Shown here: piece after piece, positions 58,010 to 64,000 of the stretch
How positions within the stretch are numbered: the first letter of the stretch is position 1
Layout: every line of letters begins with the position of its first letter
The notes under the pieces: generated by a model
Told to the model about the DNA's origin: nothing
The model's input: only the letters and a program-made list of their open reading frames with translations
Databases searched by the model: none
Origin: Miscanthus floridulus
Taxonomy: Eukaryota; Streptophyta; Magnoliopsida; Poales; Poaceae
Reading direction: 5' to 3'
DNA: 64,000 bases
Assembly (NCBI RefSeq): GCF_019320115.1
Contig: NC_089584.1
Location: forward strand, 75,206,791-75,270,790
Program-made: the position numbers and the translations under genes

Positions 58010-58605
58010 ATCCAATTCTTCTTCTGGCAATTGTGTGTCATGGAGAACTTTTAAATGCTAACCATTTACCTTGAAAAGCGTACCTTTATCATTTTGACGT
58101 GTGACTGCTCCATGAGACGATGCGCTAATTACCTTGTAAGGTCCTTCCCATTTGCTTCATAGTTTCCCATGTCTAAACAACTTCACTCTGGAGTTGAAAA
58201 GCAACACTTTGTCACCTGGTTTGAATTCCTTCTATTTCAATCTTTTGTCATGCCACCTTTTTGTCCTCTCTTTGTAGAGTTTTGCATTATGATATGCCTT
58301 TTCTCGCCATTCCTCTAGCTCAGAGAGTTGCATTTTTCTTTTCTTTCCGGCTGCTTCAAAGTCCGTGTTCCACCTTTTTATGGCCCAATGTGCTTTGAAT
58401 TACAACTCGACAGGTAGGTGACATGTCTTTCTGTAGACAAGTTGGTATGGTGACATTCCAAGAGGTGTTTTGTAGGCTATTCTATAAACCCATAGTGCTC
58501 CGTGTAACTTGTCCCTCCATGCTATCCTCATCTCAATGACAGTCTTCTGCAGAATGTTCTTGATTTGCTTGTTTGATGTTTCTGCTTGTCCGCTAGTTTG
58601 AGGAT
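58010..58605 (-). pseudogene. Athila-type integrase, C-terminal part
   Basis: On the minus strand the frame opens at the insertion point with [18 protein letters not shown], which carries the catalytic Glu of the DDE triad, then [20 protein letters not shown] and the C-terminal motif KPGDKVLLFNSRVKLF followed by WEGPYKVI. This spacing is that of Athila integrases. Stops interrupt it after VEL, RLK, GKL and VNG; each is one C-to-T step from a sense codon. The upstream half is displaced by the Tat element. Confidence 0.85.
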
Positions 58606-59075
58606 TGTCGACGAAATATGGTCGGCAATCTACCTAGGGGTATGCCCAAGGTAGTAGATTATTGGCAGATAGGTGTGCAAGCTACGAACAAGATGGTGAC
58701 GCAAGACAGACATGAGGTTTTATCCAGGTTTGGCCGCCGTGAAGGCGTAATACCTACGTCCTGCGTCTGATTGTATTGCTGTATGTAAATGAGATGATCT
58801 TTGAGAGGGGTCCCCTGCCCACCTTATATAGTCTAGGGGGTAGGGTTACAGATCTAGAAACTAATCCCAAACAGTTACAATTGCCATAGGTGGCCGGATA
58901 AGGATTCCTATTCAAATTGACTAGGATCTTGCTTGATCTCCAAGTCTGCCTTGATTCCTTGCGTGGGACTCTGAGTAGATCGGCTGGGCCGCGTGTCATC
59001 TTCTAGTGGGCTGAACCCCCTGGTCCGAGCTGGCCCAAACCTAGCCATAAGGGTATAGGGGTTAATACCCCCACA
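58606..59075 (-). repeat. 3' LTR of the Tat-type element
   Basis: On the plus strand it runs TGTCGACGAAATATGGTCGG to TTAATACCCCCACA; on the minus strand TGTGGGGGTATTAACCCC to CGACA. A TATA box (complement of CCTTATATAG) lies at about 58823-58832. Confidence 0.85.
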
Positions 59076-59700
59076 GCTAGTCCCCGAGCACCATGTATTA
59101 TGTTGAGACACGCCGTTTGATCTTCTTCGGCTAATGCGGTCTGTCTTCATGTCATCTCCAACTGGTTGAAACACTGACCAAGCAAATGTGCCAGTATTCT
59201 GGTCAGCACAGAGAGCTGTAGACCACGATTATAGCTGAAGATTCTGGTTGTCCAAAGAATGCATGGTGCTCTAAAGAAAAAAGAAAAAGATTTCTTTCCT
59301 GATCAAGTGTGCCCACTTGTATTTCTAAAAAGAAATGTAAGTGACCCTTGTACAGTAGTAGTTATAGCCAATAATCAGAGCATAGGGTCGATAAAATAAG
59401 CACATTCACCATAAGGTGAAGTGTGCCCACTTAGTCCCTGAGCCTGGTAGTAGGTGACATAGACACATGGTGCTAGGGTCTAAAAAGAATTCCCAATTAA
59501 GTTGAGAATCCAATCATCGTACAAGCGATACGAGCTGCACTGGCAGGTGCATCGTACCGATGTAGTTCCCGAGCTTGCTAGAAGGCGAGGTATCAGCCTT
59601 GTAGCAAGGTCTAAGTGAGAAAAAAATAAATGCCTCTCAACTGTATATGAGTACAAATCACATGTAGCCGAGGAGAGCGGTCCCCAAGTAATGGTCGGAG
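59076..59700. other. 3' non-coding region of the Tat-type element
   Basis: No coding frame is supported. It begins beside the LTR with GCTAGTCCCCGAGC, the purine tract on the minus strand. Confidence 0.6.
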
Positions 59701-59764
59701 AGTGGTCGGGGCAGTCCCCGAGCGCAGCATGGGGAAAACGATGAATCCCCAAGAATAACCATAG

Positions 59765-59952
59765 TTGGGACAGTCCCCCGGCACATAGGTAGTTGGGACA
59801 GTCCCCGAGCACAAGGGCAGTCGAGATAGTCCCGAGCACGAGAGTGGTCGGAACAGTCCCCGAGCATGATGGTGGTTGGGACAGTCCCCGAGCACAAGGA
59901 GAGTCGTGACAGTCCCCGAGCACGAGGGTGGTCGGGATAGTCCCCAAGCACA
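59765..59952. repeat. 28-bp minisatellite
   Basis: The core CAGTCCCCGAGCAC (with GTCGGGA before it) recurs at 59771, 59799, 59826, 59854, 59882, 59910 and 59938, i.e. every 27-28 bp, with an isolated earlier copy at 59712. It makes all three minus-strand frames open, producing spurious repetitive ORFs. Confidence 0.92.
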
Positions 59953-60125
59953 AAAAGTGTGGCAAAAAACCATATGCCACTTTTACTATTATTTTATGTA
60001 TTTATTTATTTATTTGTTCTAACAAGTCCGGTCTGACACGTCTGGTCAAAAAAGTAGGTGGGTATAGCACGTCATACTGCCTTTTTGTCTTGTCAAGCAA
60101 ACAGTTGCGTGGCACCTGTCAGTAG

Positions 60126-60634
60126 GTGCGTCAGCGTGGGCCCTCCCACACCACCAAGGACCGTGACACCTGGAAAAGCTGGTGCCAGGAGGTGGCAAAG
60201 GGCATTTTGCCGGTCCTTCACCTCATTGATCCAGCATTAGCAGAAGATGTGCCAAGGACGCGGCCGTTGGAATTGATCAAGAGATGCCAAAGGGCATGGG
60301 GATGGTTCCAGGGGTTCACGAAGGAGGCGGGAGAGTATGTAGGCGCACATGTGTTAAGCATGGTACGCGCTCACTACCCCTGATCGATCTCAAGCGCCTG
60401 GAGGCTGGATACCTAAAGGAGGTAGATCTAGACAAGGCCGAGGAGCTACGGATGACCCAGCTGGAATTGTCGGCAAAAATAATTGGCGATATTAACCTGT
60501 GTGGAGGTGCAACACCACCCATACAAGGAACGCCGTCAATAAGTCAGCTGGGAGCGCCATCATCTTCAAGCCAACCGGTGAAGCCTACGGTCTCGACCAG
60601 CCAGGCATCGACGGGGCCATCTTCTTTAGCTTGA
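60126..60634 (+). pseudogene. Antisense ORF of the Tat-type element, broken by one frameshift
   Basis: The plus-strand frame reads TWKSWCQEVAKGILPVLHLI and ELIKRCQRAWGWFQGFTKEA, then EYVGAHVLSMVRAHYP before a stop at 60381-60383; the other frame continues immediately with LIDLKRLEAGYLKEVD and LSAKIIGDINLCGG, then a Ser/Pro-rich tail to a stop at 60632-60634. A single missing base near 60380 explains both. It matches, as I remember them, the antisense ORFs near the 3' LTR of grass Tat elements. Its function is unknown. Opposite strand to pol. Confidence 0.75.
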
Positions 60635-61240
60635 TCAATGCCAGAGTCCCCGAGACCCAAGCACGATGTCATGCCCAGCGAGCAACAGGTGCCGCGTGCC
60701 CCGACCAGCCAATAGTGTAGGCTATAGCTGTAGAAGAAGATGTAGTTGGGTTATTGTAAACTTAGACCATTTCAGGCAAGCTTGTAATAACATACTTGTA
60801 TATCAACATAAGCTTGTTTGTTTTGTAGAAAACATGTTTAAGCTCGGATATTGTGTTGATGTAACTAAGTTAGAACATGTTGGCGTTCTGTTTAGTTGTA
60901 CCAGTTTAGTCGACACGTCATCCTGAAAGGTTTGTATGGCCTTGGTTTGTCTTACGGTCGGAGTGTGAGGTGCGTAGCTTGTGCACACGTAGAAACACAC
61001 AAGTCAAACCAGAGAGCACCTGCCGATCACCCGTAGCGTAGAGAGCGGATCCCATGCACGTGTTGGGAGGAACCAGAGACAGGGCCTGCTACAAGAACCT
61101 GAGAAGGAATGGTGGTCGGTTTTAACTGGTAGAGTTAGAATAATAATAGACTTCGAAGTGACACATTAGAGTGGTCGGAGAAATCATAATAGCTTTATTG
61201 AAATAAATCAAAAGTACAAGAGGGGTACATATCTTAGTAG

Positions 61241-62240
61241 CTAAGCATAGAAATGCCTAAGCTTGTTGATGTGCCAGGAATTGGGTACGTCTGTGCCGTC
61301 TAGGTGAGCTAACCTATAAGATGTAGGGCGTGTAACCTCCTTGATCATGAAGGGTCCTTCCCATGGGGTTGCGAGTTTGTGAACACCAGCCTGATTCGTC
61401 TTCCACTTCAGGACTTGGTCCCTGACCATGAAGAACCGCTCCTTGATGTTCTTGTTGTAGCACCTGCGCAAAACAGCAAGCTATTTGGCTGTACGTACGT
61501 AAGAATCGAGCCGCTTCTCTTCTACACTATTCACTTCTAGCTCCCGCACTTCATTGGCCTTGTCTTCATCGAAGTTCTCTACCCGTGCTGATCTGAAGGC
61601 TATATCTGCTAGGAGCACTGCCTCAGCGCCATAAACCATAAAGTATGGTGATACGCCGGTATTACGACTGGGCTAGGTTCTAAGACCCCAGACCACGGCC
61701 GGTAACTCTTTGAGCCATCTTCCAGGAGCTTTGTCATTCTCTCTGTACATCCTCTTCTTAAGTGCATCTAGGATCATACCATTTGCCCGCTTGACCTGTC
61801 CATTAGCTCTAGGGTGTGCCATCGAGATGTATTTTACTACTATGCTCCTTTCATCGTAGAAGTCCCAAAAAGCGTTCCTGGTGAACTGAGTACCTAGATC
61901 AGTGATGATGCTGTTGGGTATGCCGAAGCAGTGGATGACCTGGTCGAGGAACACGACAGCCTTTTCTGAAGATGCCTTGACCAGGGGCATATACTCTATC
62001 CACTTGGAGAATTTGTCGATCAGCACAAAGACACATGTAAATTTTCTAGGGGCCGGTTTGAAAGGCCCGATCATATCCAGTCCCCAACATGCGAAGGGCC
62101 AAGAGGCTGGTATAGTCTGAATCTCATGTGCTGGTACATGGATTCTCTTGGCGAAAAACTGACAACCTTCACAATGGCGGACTAGCTTCTCTGCATCGGC
62201 TACGGCTGACGGCCAATAGAACCCTGCTCAGAAAGCCTTG
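61241..62240 (-). pseudogene. Tat-type integrase, catalytic Glu changed to Lys
   Basis: From the right: the zinc-finger end (AEKLVRHCEGCQFFAKR), then the core LDMIGPFKPAPRKF (first Asp), SIITDLGTQFTRNAF (second Asp) and HPRANGQVKRANGMILDAL, where the catalytic Glu of GQVERANG is Lys (codon 61790-61792). Next comes a C-terminal domain with RDQVLKWK and WEGPFMIKEV and a stop after LRHFYA (61241-61243). A stop follows WGLRT at about 61673. The protein would join cDNA to the host genome; this copy is inactive. Confidence 0.85.
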
Positions 62241-62639
62241 CCGACCAGCGTTCTCAAGGCCACGTGGTTGCCGCAGGAGCCAGAGTGGATTTTGTTTAGA
62301 AGATGTTCACCATCCTCCTGGGTTATACACTTCATCAAGATTTCCTCCTTCGTGTTCTTGCACCACAATTTGCCATCGACGAGCAGATACTGCTTACTGC
62401 AATGCATTAGGCTTTCGTTTTCTGTCCGATCGGTGTAATCGCTACCATCTGTCAGGTACTTGATGAAAGGTACTCTCTAGTCGAGCTTCTTAGTGGTCAG
62501 AGGTGGTTTGGGGGTGTTTGACACAGAACCGGAGCCACCAATGGCTGGTCTAGAGGCTTGTCGACCATGGGATCTTCTTCTTTGATGGAGGGCATGAGCA
62601 GGTCTTGAACAAATATGCCATGTGGGACTTTGGCTCAGG

Positions 62640-63030
62640 ATGATCCTAACTTTGACAGCGCATCTACTGCTTGATTTTTGTCTTAGACCACATGTGTGTA
62701 CTCGATGCCATAGAACTTGCCTTCTAGCTTTCTGATCGCTTTACAGTATACGTCCATCTTTTTGCTGGTCGTATCCTAGTCCTTGTTGAGTTGGTTGATG
62801 ACCAGAGCCAAGTCTCCGTAGACATAGAGATGCTTGACACCGAGCTTGACCATAATGCGTAGACCGTGTAGGCATGCTTCGTACTCAACGGCGTTATTAG
62901 ACGTCGGGAATTAAATCCTGAGGACATATCAGAGCTGCTCCTTGGATGGTGATACAAAAAGGACTCCTGCTCCTACGCCGTCGATGTTGAGAGACCCGTC
63001 GAAGTACATCTTCCAATACTCGGCGGGCCC
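62640..63030 (-). pseudogene. Second (archaeal-like) RNase H of the Tat-type pol
   Basis: The minus strand shows WKMYFDGSLNIDGVGAGV (Asp), NNAVEYEACLHGLRI (Glu), LYVYGDLALVINQL (Asp) and QAVDALSKLGS. Several stops interrupt it (near 62928, 62910 and 62775). An extra RNase H after the normal one is typical of Tat elements. Confidence 0.8.
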
Positions 63031-64000
63031 CTAAGAGGCAGGTGTGCTTAAGTCTGTCCACTCGACGATGAAATCGACAAGTGCCTGAGACTTGATTGTA
63101 GTACGGCTTGCAAATTCCAAGGAGAAAGGGCATAGCTCCATTGCCCATTTGACGATGCACCCGTTTGCATCCTTGTTTCGAATGATGTCTCCCAGAGGGT
63201 ACTCGGTCATGACCACCACACGATATCTATCGAAGTAGTGTTTCAACTTTTGGGATGTAATTAGTATGGCATAGATCAGTTTCTGAATCTGTGGGTACCT
63301 GGTCTTGGATTCACTGAGCACCTCACTGATGAAATAAATTGGTCGTTGTACCTTATAGTCATGGTCAGGCTCGTTGTGCTCGACCACCATGGCAGTGGAG
63401 ACCACTCGATTAGTTGCCGCAATGTAAAGCAGGAGGGTTTTGTCTTCTCTGGGAGCAGTGAGGACCGAAGGTGATGTAAGGAATTGTTTCAGCTATGTAA
63501 AGGCAGCGTCTGCTTCCTCCGACCACTCAAACTTCTCGGATGTTTTGAGCAGCTAGAAAAATGGTAGTCCTTTTTCGCCTAATCTAGATATGAAACGACT
63601 GAGGGTAGCCATGCATCCGATAAGCTTCTGAACATCCTTCACCTTTTTGGGCGGCTTCATGTCCAAGACAGCTTTTACTTTCTCTAGGTTAGGGCGTATG
63701 CCATCGTGACTAACGATGTTGCCGAGCAGTATACCAGATGGAACACCAAAGATGCACTTCTTTGGGTTTAATTTCCATTGGAATATGTTAAGGGCTGCAA
63801 AGGTATGTTCTAGGTTGTCGACAAGGGTGTATGCTTCCTTGGTTTTAACAACTACATCGTCAACATAAGCCTCGATGAGGTCGTCTTTTATCTCGTCTTT
63901 GAGGCAGGCCTATATGGCGCATTGGTAGGTAGCCCCAGCATTCTTGAGCCCGAATGACATGGTCGTGTAGCAGTAGGCGCCAAAGGGCATGATGAAGGAT
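63031..64000 (-). pseudogene. Reverse transcriptase and first RNase H of the Tat-type pol (runs off the window)
   Basis: From the window edge the minus strand reads MPFGAYCYTTMSFGLKNAGATY, then the RT catalytic motif EAYVDDVVVKT, PKKCIFGV and GIRPNLEKV, and the palm/connection KVQKLIG-type segment. The RNase H part follows (RPIYFISEVLSESKTRYPQ, HYFDRYRVVVMTEYPL, ALVDFIVEWT). Stops occur after AI (QACLKDEI expected), after PFF and after AFT. The N-terminal RT, protease and gag would lie to the right. Confidence 0.88.

Larger units (their letters stand above)
34036..58605 (-). mobile_element. Athila-type gypsy retrotransposon, split by two later insertions
   Basis: Its own sequence is 34036-34736 (3' LTR), 34737-35538, 56942-58605 and presumably a remainder beyond the Tat element. 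On the minus strand the order is integrase C-terminus, long non-coding 3' region, purine tract (complement of AGCTTCCCCACACTT at 34737-34751) and LTR, consistent with a minus-strand element. Element B lies inside the 3' region and the Tat element inside the integrase gene. The family call rests on the integrase sequence. The left flank CCTAT (34031-34035) is one possible target-duplication copy. Confidence 0.75.
58606..64000 (-). mobile_element. Tat-type (RIRE2/Grande-like) gypsy retrotransposon, 3' half
   Basis: A 470-bp LTR at 58606-59075 is followed rightward by a 3' non-coding zone with a minisatellite, a plus-strand (antisense) ORF and then minus-strand integrase, second RNase H, RNase H and reverse transcriptase remnants reaching the window edge. 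The dual RNase H and the antisense ORF near the 3' LTR are traits of the Tat lineage in grasses. AGGAT (58601-58605) would be one target-duplication copy. It sits in the Athila integrase gene. Confidence 0.88.

Noticed and set aside
59480..59980. Minus-strand frames of up to 166 codons with a repeating pattern, and CRISPR-like spacing
   Set aside because: They are the 28-bp minisatellite read in three frames; there are no unique spacers and the host is eukaryotic.

Overview
The window looks like a repeat-rich stretch of a grass nuclear genome, most likely a panicoid/Andropogoneae grass (sorghum, sugarcane, Miscanthus or a relative). That assignment is an inference from grass-type repeats (CACTA ends built from TTTGCCGAGTG and AACCGACAGTG units, Tourist-like MITEs, a tRNA-derived SINE, Tat/Athila gypsy elements) and from GC-rich monocot coding sequence. 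I see no rRNA gene, no free tRNA gene and no CRISPR array. A 100-base N run at 16599-16698 marks an assembly gap.

Only two intact host genes are supported, in a small tail-to-tail gene island at about 18.4-24.5 kb: a four-exon mid-SUN-domain protein gene (+, 19169-21295, 605 residues, one GC-AG intron) and a two-exon gene for mitochondrial ATP synthase subunit g (-, 21957-24148, 122 residues, with a SINE in its intron). Both have clean frames and consistent splice sites.

Left flank (1-18.4 kb): a CACTA end leaving the window to the left (TIR at 735-751); a decayed CACTA-associated Transposase_24/Ulp1-like gene (1844-5477) with a right TIR at 6167; unassigned AT-rich repeats; TTA-flanked MITEs; a possible exon-carrying Helitron 5' end at 12358; a complete TRIM-like retrotransposon (12878-14012) with an exact 5-bp target duplication; a 730-bp non-autonomous Helitron (14232-14961); and a truncated gypsy LTR running into the gap.

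Right flank (25-64 kb): a MITE, a broken RNase H (RVT_3) fragment, a plus-strand LTR-like block, then a stack of nested LTR retrotransposons. A minus-strand gypsy element (A, from 29989) is entered by an Athila-type element (LTR 34036-34736; integrase remnant 58010-58605). The Athila element carries two insertions: a non-autonomous gypsy element B (35539-56941), itself split by a LARD-like element with ~4-kb LTRs (36063-46781), and a Tat-type gypsy element (58606 to beyond 64000).

The most interesting signal is in element B. Its PBS, polypurine tract and LTR TATA box put it on the minus strand, yet it carries a five-exon-like gene of the PF04195 (putative gypsy type transposon) family on the plus strand, with four intron-like gaps of 76-78 bp. 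Three of these restore the reading frame exactly when removed. An antisense gene can keep introns through retrotransposition because the genomic RNA is not spliced at those sites. The Tat element also carries an antisense ORF beside its 3' LTR. All transposon genes here are broken, mainly by CAG-to-TAG type changes.
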